The notes: generated by a model from the sequence alone, not told the origin. A DNA stretch of 64,000 nucleotides from Pycnococcus provasolii (GCA_049487715.1 CP150551.1:1-64000), one strand, 5' to 3'. Shown: positions 49,350-60,400, numbered from the stretch's first letter. Numbers and translations are program-made.

Positions 49350-50774
49350 ATGATGCTGACGATGAGTAGGAGGATTCGTGCTGCTGCCGTTGTACCGCTC
49401 TTCTTCTTGGTGTTGATGATACATCTACACCAAACAAAAGCACAAGACGATCCTTGCGGCTTGGAAGGAGGAGGAGGAGGAACCTTCTCAAAATGCAACT
49501 TATGTCCCGCGGGGGCGATCGTCGGCAGCAGAACAGCAAGTGCTACGATGCCTACGTCTACGATACGCCTTGGCGTAGAATCTTCGTACACAATTAGCAC
49601 AGATCTTTCATATGTTCCTCAACACCATTTCAACATCACCACCGCGGGGGCAGCAGAAGTGATCAATAATATGGATGCCACGTCGCGCGTGGTGGGTGGA
49701 GCAAATGCACCACGTGCAACATACAGCTGGATGACAGCATTGTACGTTGAAAGTGAAGATACGCCTGGCAACTATTTCTTTACATGCGGAGGCGCACTTG
49801 TCGGACCTAATCGTGTTGTCACCGCCGCACACTGTGTGGATCCATTTCGCGACAGAAACTTCCTCGTGGGAGTCGGACGATACACAGTGGGTTCGCCCCC
49901 CGGTGACGACGACGACAACGACGGTCTCGCGAGGTATGTCGAAGTCGAACGAGTGATTGTGCACTCAGATTACAATTCTCAAACTTTCGAGAACGATATT
50001 GCGATCTTAGTGCTCGATCGAACTGTGGGAAACGCTCCCATCCCAATCACAGTCGTTGACGGCACGCCAGCATTAAGTCGCGGATCGCAACTGCGTGTGA
50101 TCGGATGGGGTACCACAGTTTTTGGTGGAGAAATTAGTCAAACTCTGCAGCAGGCAAACGTTGCACTTCTTGACGATGAGACGTGCACCAGGACAGTTGG
50201 TCTTCCTTTTAATGGAAGGAGAATGCTGTGCGCGGGCTTTGAGAATGGAGGAACAGATACGTGCCAAGGTGACAGTGGTGGACCGTTATTCTACGACAAT
50301 GGCGATAACCGATTCGAGCTTGTTGGATTAACAAGCTGGGGCAGAGGATGCGCTCAGCCAGAGTCTCCTGGCGTATATGTGAATTTGAGAAATTTCGCCG
50401 GCTGGCTCCTAGACAAAACTAATAAGCAGATTCGCACGTCATGTGAGTTCCACACCACATCGAAAGCTCGTGGTATTCGCACAACCTCCTTGCGACAGCT
50501 TGCTGGTAGTGACGATATTTGTTGGTGTGACAATGCTACCGGCAATGCTTGTCAACCGCGGCAGGAGTTTGAGAAATGTCCAAATTTTCTTATACGTTCT
50601 CTCTGCCGCACTTCCAAGAGAGAGTGCCATCGCCTGATCAATGGCCAGGTCAAAAAAAGGATGAAAGCCTGTCTCAATAAGGGCAAAACACAAAAACGGT
50701 GCAACAAAGAGAAAAATAGATACAAAAAAAGGAGGTGCGCAAACTCAAAAAAGCGGAAGAAGACTTGCCCTTAA
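49350..50774 (+). CDS. Secreted trypsin-like serine protease (S1A) with basic Cys-rich tail
   Basis: 474 residues from an ATG. The N terminus is a signal peptide (RRIRAAAVVPLFFLVLMIHL, cleavage likely after TKAQ). A propeptide of about 75 residues leads to the activation site TSR/VVGG. The catalytic triad is visible: His in VTAAHCVD (about 161), Asp in ENDIAILVLDR (about 215) and Ser in CQGDSGGPLF (about 308). Asp in GTDTCQGDSGG six residues before the Ser predicts trypsin-like cleavage after Lys/Arg. After the domain ends at GVYVNLRNFAGWL, a 100-residue extension carries ten or so Cys and many Lys/Arg (CRTSKRECHRLINGQ, CANSKKRKKTCP). Codon use is clearly more A/T-rich than in the neighbouring housekeeping genes. 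Confidence 0.92.
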   Translation: MMLTMSRRIRAAAVVPLFFLVLMIHLHQTKAQDDPCGLEGGGGGTFSKCNLCPAGAIVGSRTASATMPTSTIRLGVESSYTISTDLSYVPQHHFNITTAGAAEVINNMDATSRVVGGANAPRATYSWMTALYVESEDTPGNYFFTCGGALVGPNRVVTAAHCVDPFRDRNFLVGVGRYTVGSPPGDDDDNDGLARYVEVERVIVHSDYNSQTFENDIAILVLDRTVGNAPIPITVVDGTPALSRGSQLRVIGWGTTVFGGEISQTLQQANVALLDDETCTRTVGLPFNGRRMLCAGFENGGTDTCQGDSGGPLFYDNGDNRFELVGLTSWGRGCAQPESPGVYVNLRNFAGWLLDKTNKQIRTSCEFHTTSKARGIRTTSLRQLAGSDDICWCDNATGNACQPRQEFEKCPNFLIRSLCRTSKRECHRLINGQVKKRMKACLNKGKTQKRCNKEKNRYKKRRCANSKKRKKTCP

Positions 50775-50983
50775 GACTTATTAAGAATAACAAAGTTGAA
50801 TGGAGTGAGTGAGATGTTGAGGTTGTTGTGGAGTGAGATGAGAGATTATTTGGTAAAGTACTTTTGTTTTTTGTAAATATAAAACAATCGTCTTGGTTTT
50901 TTAATGATTACTCCTTGTATCAATTCGTTCGCCTCTTCCTGGTTGTCAGCCATCAACAAACAAACAATTTCTTCTTCTTCAAC

Positions 50984-51638
50984 TTATTCTTCGGTAGGTG
51001 CGGCCGCAGGAGCTTCTTCCATAGACGTGATATTAAATCCACTGCCAATGTACATGTCCTCGTAGACCAGGCCTAGTGGAAAGGGAGGTTCTGTGGGTTG
51101 CTTGACATAGCTGGTTTTGTCGTAAACGACTCCGGTGGGTGTGATCCAGCTGTAGGTCACCCATCCTCCACCAGCCTGCGCTTTCTCCAACATCATCGTG
51201 TGGAGCTTGTCGCCGTCAAGCTTACCGAGTAGTTCAGGGATCGAGCTCGCGATGACCTCATTCGTGGTGCGTCCGACGAACTCATCCGGTCTCTGTCCGT
51301 GTGCAAGGCACGTGCCGTCATTCGCGAATGCGAACACGTATCCGTTGCCGTCCGACGAGTCCCTGAATTGTGGCGTCATTCGCGTGTTGTTCGTGTGAAG
51401 ACAGCCGTAATGAAAAGGCGTACACCGTCCATTGATCTCGCTAAGCACATAGCCGGTTCCATCAGGAATTTTGGAGTTTTCTGCACTTCCAATCTTCCTG
51501 AGCACAGATTCGACAAGCCGCTTCGTTCGCCACAGCGCGACGCTCCTCCTGCGTCTGGTTGGTGGGTTCGACGACGACGCGTCCACCGCGAGCGAGCACC
51601 ACCACGAGCAGCACGAGCACGTTCATCACTTTCATCAT
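50984..51638 (-). pseudogene. Secreted single-Cache-domain protein, frame-disrupted
   Basis: Two overlapping minus-strand frames make one protein. The first starts with ATG at 51638 and gives a signal peptide (MMKVMNVLVLLVVVLARGGR) and VEPTNQTQEERRAV. The second, one base out of phase, begins in the overlap near 51586-51530 and runs to the stop at 50984. It carries a Cache_2-type domain: KRLVESVLRKIG, GTGYVLSEINGRC, DGNGYVFAFANDGTCLAHG, ELLGKLDGDKLHTMMLEKAQ and GGGWVTYSWITPTG, ending with YVKQPTEPPFPLGLVYEDMY. Such domains bind small ligands and are best known from bacterial receptors and secreted proteins. The +1 shift may be a sequencing error, a true lesion or a programmed event; the long clean second frame argues that decay, if any, is recent. 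Confidence 0.65.
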
Positions 51639-51964
51639 TCGTAGCCTAAGGACTACGATTGAAATTCTCAAATCAGAAAAACGAGGGAAGCTGTGTGGAT
51701 GAATTTATTGCTATGCACCAAGAGCAGTTGATGTCTACGAGAAATTAAAACCCCAATCACGTAAGAATACTGGAACTAACCCCGAATGAAGGCAATAATG
51801 GCGATCCTAGTCTATCCATAAATATCTCGTTTTCTTTCTCGACCGTTCCAAACCCTTGGACCGAGGAGGAGCGAGCTAAATCACATCTTTCCATCTTCAC
51901 AACGCCATTATTGATAGATCTCCACTCACTTCACGAGTCACGACGACCACCGGACGACGATTTG

Positions 51965-54092
51965 ATGACGACGACGCCAATAATGCAACAAGAAGCAGCA
52001 GCAGCAGTACGACCAGTAGTGATGATGATGATGATTCTACCACTGCTCATCACACTTCTTTTTGATGAAGCGTCGGCTTCGGTACCACCACCCAAGCAGC
52101 AAGTGGAGTACGAATCGTACACAAACGATGACGTGCAAGTGGCGAGCAACGCTGTCCTGCCGAGAATCATCGCGCTCAAGAAAAATAGAACGTCGTCTCT
52201 GACGACGCCGATACCGAGCTCCACGGAGGTGTTGAGCGCATGGCCGACGTTGCCTTCCATGTCAACAACAGCAAACGTGACAGACGACGATACTACTGCT
52301 ACTTCTTCTTCTTCTCCACTAGCCACGCGACTCGATGACGCCAAGCAGCTCCTCTTTGCAAGCTACGCCAGCTACGAGTGTCAGGAGTCACTTAATGCGA
52401 ACAACTGCTTTTGGTGCGAGGCAATGGATCCACCGCTTCGCTTCGTGCGAACGCTTGGACGACCTCTTGGAGTCACGCAGGCGTACATTGGATGGCAGGC
52501 ACCGTCGCCATCATGGACGAAAGGTTCGCCTCACGACGAATCCAGCGGACGTGTTGTTGTAGCCTTTAGAGGCACGGCCGACGTGCAGAGCCTCCTTGCT
52601 GATTTAGCGGTGGAGCAAAGTGGTTCCAGCAGAGAATAGGCGTGCTGTCAACGCGCTTGCAAACGATCTCGAGGCGATTGCGTCCATGCAAGGACTCAGC
52701 AAGGAAGCAAGCGAAGTTCTTCGCCGATCGGCAGCTGCGGACGTCGTACTTGACCGCTTTAAGCAGGTTTCCGCGGCGATGGCTGCGGGAACATTCAACG
52801 ACTCAGACGTCAAGGCGAACGAGGCCAAGTCGACGACCAAGTACGCACCATGTGAAGGATGTGCATTCCACGACGGCTTTTGGCGTGCTTTTCTTGAAGT
52901 GGCCGCCGCAGACACGACAGGCGACTTCACGAGGGGTCTGTATTATCAAATCGCTGACGTGATGCGCGACGGACTTCGGGAAATACGCGGCAACAACAAC
53001 AGCAGCTCTGTCGACATCGGAGGAAGCATTTCCGGCTGATTTGACCCTGCCAACCGTGGCTTTCACCGGCCACTCGTTGGGAGCTGCCGTCGCGACGATT
53101 GCAGCAGTCGCAGCAGCAACCTTGTTTGCACCACTGGGAATCAACGGGCTACGTCAGCCAAAAGTTCGCGCAGTAACTTTCGGTGCACCACGGTTCTGCA
53201 ATCGAAATGCCGCCGACTACATTGAAAATCGCCTGCCTTTGCTTGGATCAGATTTACACGTCGAGCGCTACGTGAATGATCATGACATCGTTCCCAATCT
53301 GCTTCCAAAAGGCTTAGTGGGCTTGCGCCGACGCTCGACACTTCTGCAAATCGTCGCCGCACTGGCCGCGCCGGTCAACGAGCTGATACCTGCGTTGTCT
53401 CGACTAATGGTCTTCAACGCCAACGAAGGTTATCGCCATACGGGCACGGAGTACTGGATCCACGACTTTTACGAGAACCAACGCAATGCTACCGCGACAA
53501 TCCCGTACCCGTACACGTTTCCTGCTCCGACGTTCGATGATGGAACTCCTTACATGTGCGGTGCTGAGAACGTCACGCATCCCATTTCACCGCAGAGCGT
53601 TGCCATCTCGACGTGCGAGTCAGCGCGTGATGGTGGCTGTCAATCGCCAGCTTTGTACCCTCTCCTGATGATCGCGTCTGACCCAATGCTACTGAGGATC
53701 TGCAAAACATCACCGCTACCGCTTGGGCGCGCTGGGCTGGTTGTTTCTCAGCCTTCATCGTCGGCTCGAGTCTTCGCGCGGGCATTCCTCCGATCGCTCC
53801 GTGGCCCGGTATCACACCTGTGAACACGTGGCCGGTGGTGGAGGCGGAGAGGCAGGCGGAGGTACGCTCGTACGACCCGCGCGCGGGAGCTCCTCTTCCT
53901 GCGTGCGTTCGCAACCACGAGCAGTACCTTGGATTCAGTCTAACAGGTTGTCCGTTTCCACGCACGTCACTTTGCGGCCAGCGCCCTGGCACGGGCGCGA
54001 GTCCTCTTGACTGGACCGCCGCGTTTCGGAATTTGCCCGGTTTGATCGCGCAGACGGTGGGCGTCGCCGTCAGCGCGAGAAGCGGTCGTTGA
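51965..54092 (+). pseudogene. Secreted class 3 lipase, disrupted by frame changes
   Basis: Frame 1 starts at ATG 51965 with a signal/anchor (VVMMMMILPLLITLLFDEAS) and reaches VVVAFRGTADVQSLLADLAV before a TAG at 52637. One base out of phase, 52608-53039 continues with CEGCAFHDGFWRAFLEVAAA. A second +1 change leads to 52963-53823 with the nucleophile motif VAFTGHSLGAAVAT, then VTFGAPRFCN, ERYVNDHDIVPN (catalytic Asp) and GYRHTGTEYWI (catalytic His). A last frame, about 53682-54092, gives a hydrophobic segment and a Cys/Pro-rich tail. Together they make one lipase of the fungal/plant class 3 family with all catalytic residues. No GT-AG intron fits the first switch, where the overlap is only about 30 bp. 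Either several indels broke the gene or the sequence has errors. Confidence 0.6.
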
Positions 54093-54240
54093 CACGCGTG
54101 ATCGCAGGCAATAAGTGAGCAAGTTAGTTGAGGGGACACGGAAGGGGCGAACGGACACAACGAGTAATCAATCACAAAACGTCAAAACAATCGTGTTTCA
54201 CGTTTTTACACAAAAGAAAAGTACGTCAGCAGATAACCTC

Positions 54241-55086
54241 TCATTCCGTGCGTAAGATGATGTGCACACCACTATCCGAGAAGACGAGGTCGCTTATCTC
54301 ACCCACCTGCAACGCGTACGTCGCCGTCTCGAACTGCCTTTGCATCTGGCCTCGCCCGAACGGACCAAGGTCGCCACCTCGTTTTGCCGAGCTGCAGTGC
54401 GATTCAACACTGGCAAGTTCCTCGAACGCTCCCTGCAGCGCGGTGGCGTCTCCTCCCTGCGCCTTGGCGACGATGGCGTCGCGGAATCCCTGCACCATCG
54501 CCTTCGCCTCCTCCAAGCTTCGCGTCACCACAGGCTCCTTCCAAGAGCTCGGGCGGCGCGAGCCGTTGTGCTTGACGAGCAGATGCGAAGCACGCACCGT
54601 TGCTGGCTCGTCTTCCCGTGCGCGTTTCTTGGACGGCGAGTCGTCGGCGGCGCCGCTGCCACCTCCCTCTATGCTGACACGAAACGACACGCCTGGCGTG
54701 CTCCCGTGCTGACCGAGCACGAGCTTTGCACCGTGCTTGAGGCTAGTGGGTTTGTACTTGTCGATCTTCTTGCCGTCGATGGTAGTTCCCTTCGCGGAGT
54801 GCAGGTCGATGACGTAGACGCGCCCGTCGGTGTGGTGCACGACGGCAGCGTGCAGTCGTGATATGCCCGCCTCCTGCGCCGCTTCCGTGTTTCCGAGAGG
54901 TACGTACGTGCACGACGCGCTACGTCCGATGGTGACGTACCCGCACTCCGGCGACGCGTTCACTGCTTCCTCTGCCGTGGTAAGCGTCACCTTCGCCTTC
55001 GGATTCGAGGCTGTCCACTTCGGAGGCTCGAACGAAGGAGCCTGTTCTTCTCCCTGATGAGAGCCTGCATGAGAGCCGCTCGCCAT
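54241..55086 (-). CDS. FHA-parvulin peptidyl-prolyl isomerase (PIN1-like)
   Basis: 281 residues from the first ATG. Residues about 40-140 form an FHA phosphothreonine-binding domain: [27 protein letters not shown], and [15 protein letters not shown]. After a basic linker ([12 protein letters not shown]) the C-terminal parvulin domain follows: [72 protein letters not shown] and GVHIILRTE. The [10 protein letters not shown] block and an Arg-rich loop (NGSRRP) match the PIN1 phosphate-binding type. The usual PIN1 WW domain is replaced by the FHA, an arrangement I recall from some protists and algae. It probably acts on phosphorylated Ser/Thr-Pro targets in the nucleus. Confidence 0.93.
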   Translation of the reverse strand: MASGSHAGSHQGEEQAPSFEPPKWTASNPKAKVTLTTAEEAVNASPECGYVTIGRSASCTYVPLGNTEAAQEAGISRLHAAVVHHTDGRVYVIDLHSAKGTTIDGKKIDKYKPTSLKHGAKLVLGQHGSTPGVSFRVSIEGGGSGAADDSPSKKRAREDEPATVRASHLLVKHNGSRRPSSWKEPVVTRSLEEAKAMVQGFRDAIVAKAQGGDATALQGAFEELASVESHCSSAKRGGDLGPFGRGQMQRQFETATYALQVGEISDLVFSDSGVHIILRTE

Positions 55087-55401
55087 GGCTGACACTACTG
55101 ACACTGCGAGTTTAGACGCGTTTGACTGCACGGGTAAGTACCACTATGGCGGGTCCGGCGGGCGGGATGGGCGGGGGGTTTGAAAAATGCGGGGCCTGGG
55201 AGTCAACCTGAGAGGATTCGAATTCGGGTTCTTGTTTGGCGTTTTCCCTCTGGAAGGAATTCTCCCAGAAAGAAGATATCTTTTTCCTCTTGGTGAAAAT
55301 CAATTGGACGGTCCGATTGATGGTGGATGATCATGGTGGCGCTCATCTGCACACTCCCACTCCGCTTGAATCAGTTTGTTTAGACTTTAAAGGTCATTCC
55401 A
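55087..55401. other. Divergent intergenic region
   Basis: 315 bp between the FHA-parvulin and GT92-like starts; no element recognised. Confidence 0.4.
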
Positions 55402-56745
55402 ATGCCGACGTCACCACGCTCGTCTTCTTTGAACAAGTCTTTGTTGGATGGGGCAGGTGGTGTGCGCCGAAACATAAGTAGGATAGGTAGCAGATCGGAT
55501 GATGAACTATTTCCGCGAAGGCGAATGGTGACGCGGTGGCTGGTCATGTGCAGCAGCTGGCTGTTGTTCGTGTGCGGTTTGCTCATCGCATGTCTTGCTC
55601 TCGCGAGAAGAAATTTCCTCACAATAATAACAAACGACGACGACGACGATCGTGTGTTGTCACTGCAGCTCCTTAAACCACCATCATCTGACTCAATACA
55701 ACTACCTACTTTTACGAAATCACAAGATGATTTTACTGCTGCACGTGAGTTCATTAACGACTACGACGATACAGATAATACAACAACGTCGCACGACGAG
55801 GAGGATGACAAGGAGGACGACGAGGAGGACATCAACATACATGTACCGATAAACAAGGACGGAGCGCCCGCCGCCGCGATGATTGGCAAGGATGGCCCGG
55901 CGATGATTCACCTCGCGAAGACGAGCTTGTTCGGCGACGCCGCCTACGTGTCGCTCGCAAGCTTGGACGTCAACCGCAACCGACGCAACCGACGTTCAGC
56001 ACACCTAACACTCTGCCCGGAGAAGTGGGTCGGGGAGACTCATAGAAAAGCCGACGTGGTCGTGGGACGGTGCGGTCCCGTGCCCAGTAGCGCGCGGCGC
56101 GGGTCGATCGCGTACTGCGTGCCGCCCCTCTACGGCACCGCGCGCGCGGTGGTGCTCGAGGACATCCGGGAGCACATGCGCATGGGTGTGGACCACGCCT
56201 ACGTCTATGACACCGAGTGCGAGGAGCCGTTGGACGGCGACCCCCGCCTGATAACGCACCTATGCATGAAATGGGTGCGCGACGTCCTCATCCACAGCCG
56301 CGGACAGAACTGGAGTATCCACGAGTGCCTCCTGCGCGCCGCCCGCGACGGCTGGGAGTGGGTCCTTGCCAAGGACGTCGACGAGGCGGTCACCGCCTCC
56401 GCGCTCCCCGCTCCGGATGACGCCGGGCTGCTGCGGACGCTCGCGCAACGGCGCGACGTCGACGTGATCACGTTCGGTCGCATGCACGGCCGGACGCCTT
56501 GGATGAGATGTCGAAACAATCCGTACATGTGCGTTGGGTGGAAGGGGCGCCGAAAGTGGATGGCACGCGCGCGATCCGTGTGGACCGCGCAGATCCACGA
56601 GGTGCCGGAATGCATGGCGGCTCAAAACGAAGAAGGCGCAAGCTGCCGGATACTCGACTTGAATTCGAGCCAGATCTGGCTCAACCACTCGCCGAGGCGC
56701 AGCACGTACCGCGAGTATGTGCGGCACGGAATGCCGCGGGGTTAG
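55402..56745 (+). CDS. GT92-like (DUF23) glycosyltransferase, type II membrane protein
   Basis: 447 residues from an ATG. A short cytosolic part precedes one membrane helix at about residues 45-70 (WLVMCSSWLLFVCGLLIACL), then an acidic stem (DEEDDKEDDEED). The catalytic part starts near residue 230: AYCVPPLYGTARAVVLEDIR, HMRMGVDHAYVYDTECEEP, NWSIHECLLRAARDGWEWVL and AKDVDEAV, followed by VDVITFGRMHGRTPW. The order W/Y-x-x-x-x-G-V-D-H, Q/N-x-x-x-x-x-C-L, W-x-x-x-x-D-x-D-E matches GT92 enzymes such as plant galactan synthase and nematode GALT-1; D-V-D is the likely metal-binding DxD. It is probably Golgi-located. Donor and acceptor are unknown. Confidence 0.8.
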   Translation: MPTSPRSSSLNKSLLDGAGGVRRNISRIGSRSDDELFPRRRMVTRWLVMCSSWLLFVCGLLIACLALARRNFLTIITNDDDDDRVLSLQLLKPPSSDSIQLPTFTKSQDDFTAAREFINDYDDTDNTTTSHDEEDDKEDDEEDINIHVPINKDGAPAAAMIGKDGPAMIHLAKTSLFGDAAYVSLASLDVNRNRRNRRSAHLTLCPEKWVGETHRKADVVVGRCGPVPSSARRGSIAYCVPPLYGTARAVVLEDIREHMRMGVDHAYVYDTECEEPLDGDPRLITHLCMKWVRDVLIHSRGQNWSIHECLLRAARDGWEWVLAKDVDEAVTASALPAPDDAGLLRTLAQRRDVDVITFGRMHGRTPWMRCRNNPYMCVGWKGRRKWMARARSVWTAQIHEVPECMAAQNEEGASCRILDLNSSQIWLNHSPRRSTYREYVRHGMPRG

Positions 56746-56798
56746 GCCGCTAATCAAAGTAAAAGTAAGAAGCTTTAGAAAACATGCGGTCACTGGAG

Positions 56799-56828
56799 AT
56801 CACACACACACACACACACACACATACA

Positions 56829-56889
<61 letters not shown>
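56799..56889. repeat. (CA)n microsatellite
   Basis: About 45 CA units with two CATA interruptions, just after the GT92-like gene. Confidence 0.95.
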
Positions 56890-56894
<5 letters not shown>

Positions 56895-57013
56895 GTTAGG
56901 TCGCCTCCCCTTCACCCCTCATTTGCTCAGGCTGCCCACCCCGCGCACGAACGCAGCCTCCCCTTCCTCCCGCTAGCTGCGCCGCTGCGCGTCGGCCCAC
57001 GCGCGCACCGCCG

Positions 57014-57412
57014 CTAATTAAGCCTCTGCCAATGATCAAGAGGCTTAGACATCCACGCCATTTTGTAGTAGAAGATTTGCTCTGTGTTTAGCAAAGCCGC
57101 TGCGTAGGAAAATGAGCTGCGCGCCATCACGAGTCGTGGCGCGACCACGAGAGAATGGAAGGCTTCTCTTATTCCTCCATTCAAGTAGAGTCGTGTGTGA
57201 GGGAAACGATGTGTCAGGTTGAAGGCGTTGAAGTCACTCTTGTCCCCTTCAGAGAAAATGCAAATGCTTTCGTTTGTGGCTGTTGGTACGGATGTAGTGT
57301 ACATTGAAAAACATTTCCAAGCCGCCAGCACAAATTCAAACAATTTTTGGTACGTGTATAAACAAGATCTATCATCTAAATTTACTTTTACATGAAGAAT
57401 AACAAAGCACAT
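57014..57412 (-). pseudogene. C-terminal fragment of a fucosyltransferase-like protein
   Basis: 132 residues from an ATG that lies only 18 bp beyond the 3' end of the next gene, so no upstream part exists. The motifs CIFSEGDKSDFNAFN, TRLYLNGGIREAFHSLVVAP and LVMARSSFSYAAALLNTEQI match the end of GT-B type glycosyltransferases of the GT11/alpha-fucosyltransferase kind widespread in algae (S-E-G-D, L-x-L-(N/D)-G, A-F-H-x-(L/M)-V, R-S-S-F-S-Y). The N-terminal Rossmann half and the HxRRGD donor-site segment are missing; HVKVNLDDRSCL stands at its place. It is most likely a truncated pseudogene left by rearrangement. Confidence 0.65.
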
Positions 57413-57430
57413 TCTTCTACTTCTACTCCT

Positions 57431-60400
57431 TCACTCCTCTTGCTCCTCTTGCTCCAAAAAATGAAAGCTTTCGTACCCGCGCAGGCTCGGTACGATGGGA
57501 AGGTGCTTGTACGAGATGTCGGGCATGTAATTCGCCGCGGTGTCTAGAGCAAAGGGCACGCTCGCGTCGTCGTCCATGAGGAAAGCGCGCGGCGTGGCTG
57601 AGGCGCTTTCACCCTGCGCGAGCCTTTCGAGGCTTGCGCGAACAGCAACATTCATCTGCGCCCCACCACCCGTGTCATCCCAAAACATGTGCGCGAGACG
57701 ATTGAGCTGCGCGACACTCAAGCTCGAGCATAGCTCACTAGCAACCTCGCTGAGGCTCGAGTTGTCCCTGTACTTGCTTAGGAAGTCCACCGCCTGCGTG
57801 ATGTTCTTTAGCTCGGTCCATGCATCTCCGAGAATCTTCGAGCAAACCGGCGACTGCGAGAATTCCTTCAGGCGGCTCAGCCCAGCCCGCACGAATTCGA
57901 CATGTGACAGAGCGCAGCAATCGCGCCGAAGCAAAATGGCATTGAAAAGCTGCACGTTCGCGAAGCCGAACACTTGCTTGAACAGCCGCCTTGTCACGAA
58001 GTTGCTCACGCGGTTGTCCATTAATGCGCGTACGAGGTCGTCGTAGAATCGAACGAGGTCGCCCCACGGGTTCATGCTCGTGCCAGCCAAGGGCGACGCG
58101 TTCTCTGGCCGCCGGCGCGGGTCGAGCGTGCATCGCTTCAGCAGCGGAGCTGCGCTATTTTTCACCTCGTCACGAAGGTCGCGGTACACCTTCTCCAGCA
58201 GACGTGCCAGCTGAAGCTTGAAGAGCAGCGCGGGGTACACGGCATCGTCGTCAGCTTCCGGCTTCACCAGGGATGGAGTGGACAGGGGAGCACGCTGCAA
58301 TAGTGCCAGCAGCGTCGACACGTTCGTGAACCAGAACGCGAGTGCATTGACGTTGCGCGCACCGTCCTCTATGCGACGCTCGATCGAAACGACGAGACGG
58401 TCCAATACTGGCGCAGACTCAGCCACAAGGCAACCCCAGCGCAGGATTGTGGCGTAGATTGTGCAGGCCACCACAGGACGATCGCCGCTGAATCCGTCCG
58501 ACATGGGATGCTCAACCACGCCGCAGAGGAGTGATTCGTCCTCTGTGCTCGGCTCCAGACGTTTCGCCACGCGACGCGTCGGGCTGTAGCTGCTTCGCCA
58601 CTCAGAGCGCACTGGTGTCGTTTCAATTCCACCCGCCGCCGAGGAATTACCGAGGCCCCCGCGCAGCTGCGCCTGCAGCGTTGCATTCTGGTTCTCGCGT
58701 ACCTGCAGCTGCCGTCGCACCACCTCTAGCTCGCCGCGAGCGTCGGCGAGCTGTGACCGCTCCGATTCCAGCTGCGCGCGAAGCTTTGTCCCCTCGCGCT
58801 CTCCCTGACGCGCGTGGCTGGAGAGAGCCACACTGCGCTCCAACTCGCTGCGATACTGCTCAGAGTCCGCGAGAGCATCCTGCGCACGCTGCTCCAATTC
58901 CTGCGTGCGCCTCGCATCCGCAGCAGCCTTGGAAGCGGAAGTCGGACTCGGCGTCTCGCGCAGCAGAGCATCGCTCAGCGCCTTTTCACGCTGCTCTGCC
59001 TCGGCAATTGATGCCTTGAGGTGAGAAATGCTTTGCTCATACGCGCCCGCATCCGCCGCCGTGTTGGCAAGTTCAGACTCCAGCTCTTCGATATGAGCGA
59101 GTGCAGATTCCTGAGCCTGACGCGCGGACGTTGCCGCTTCCTCCGCCGCATCGGCTCGCGCCGCCGCCGCGGCAAGTCGTTCCTGAGCAGCTGCCGCAGC
59201 CGTCTCAGCACCCTCAGCTCGCTGACGTGCGGTAGACGCAGCCTCTCGCCATGCACGCGACTCTGCTTCGGCGCTCGCGGCGCGTGCCTCCGCATCTCCG
59301 AGCCGAGCTGCCGAGGCTGCGGATGCGCTGCCGGATGCCTCGGCGGATGCCGATGCCGCCTCAGCGGCACGTCGCCTCACCTCAGCCTCAGCCTCAGCCA
59401 TTCGTGCCTTTGCACTTGCGGACGCGGCTGCTGCCTCCGCCTCGGCCACGCGTCGCTCCAGAGCATCCCTGACAGCCTCGGCAGCAGCAGCGCGCGCGAA
59501 GGCCGACGCGGACTCAGCCTCCAGCTCCACGATGCGCTTTTCGAAGGAAAGATGCTCTTCTTCCATGTTCAGGCGCACGCTCTCACTGTCGCGACGGCGC
59601 CGCTCCATCTCGGTGTGAATGCGCGCCTCCGCGTCGAGGGCGCGCTGAAGATGCTGTGCTGCCGCTTCAGATATCTTCGCTTCGCGCGCCTCAGCCTGCG
59701 CAAGCTTGGACGCGGTGGCATCCGTACGGCGCTCCGCACGGATGGCGCGTGCCTCCAGCGACGCGCTGTCGTACGACATAGCACTCAAGGATGTCATGCC
59801 GTTCGCCGCGTCGTGCGCACCAGACGCTGCCGTTTCCGCCGCCGCGGCACGATCCTTTGCGTGCGATGCAGCCTGCTCCCATGCATTGGCCGTGCGCTCC
59901 GACGCCTCCGCGCGAGCCAATGCTGCCGTCAGCTTGGCCTCAAGATTGCGTGAAATGCGCTCCGCCTCGCTCGCCCTCTGCTCAAGCGCGTGCGACGCTT
60001 CGTGCGCATTGCGCCGAGCCGCCGCGGCAGCGGCACACTGGCGCTCGAGCTCGTGAATTCTAGCCTCCATCGCCCTCGTTGATTCCGTGCCCGCCTTCGA
60101 GGCGGCAGCCACGGCATCTGCGGATCGCTCCGCGGCAGCTGCCCTCATCTCGGCGGTGGCAGCCGCCGAGCTCGCCTCCTCAAGTGCAGCATGCGCGGCA
60201 CCCGTGGCTTGCTCGAGATATTTGAGTCGCTCATCCGCCGCCTCAGCACCGGCGATTGCAGCCTCCTCAGCCTCAGCCACGGCAATCTGCAGCTCCTCGA
60301 CTCTTAGCATTGCCTCATCGCGCTCCGCCTCGGCGCGTAGCATGCGATGCTCTAGCTCCGAGAGTCGACGAGCTTCATGCTCCGCGGCGGTGGTGGCGCT

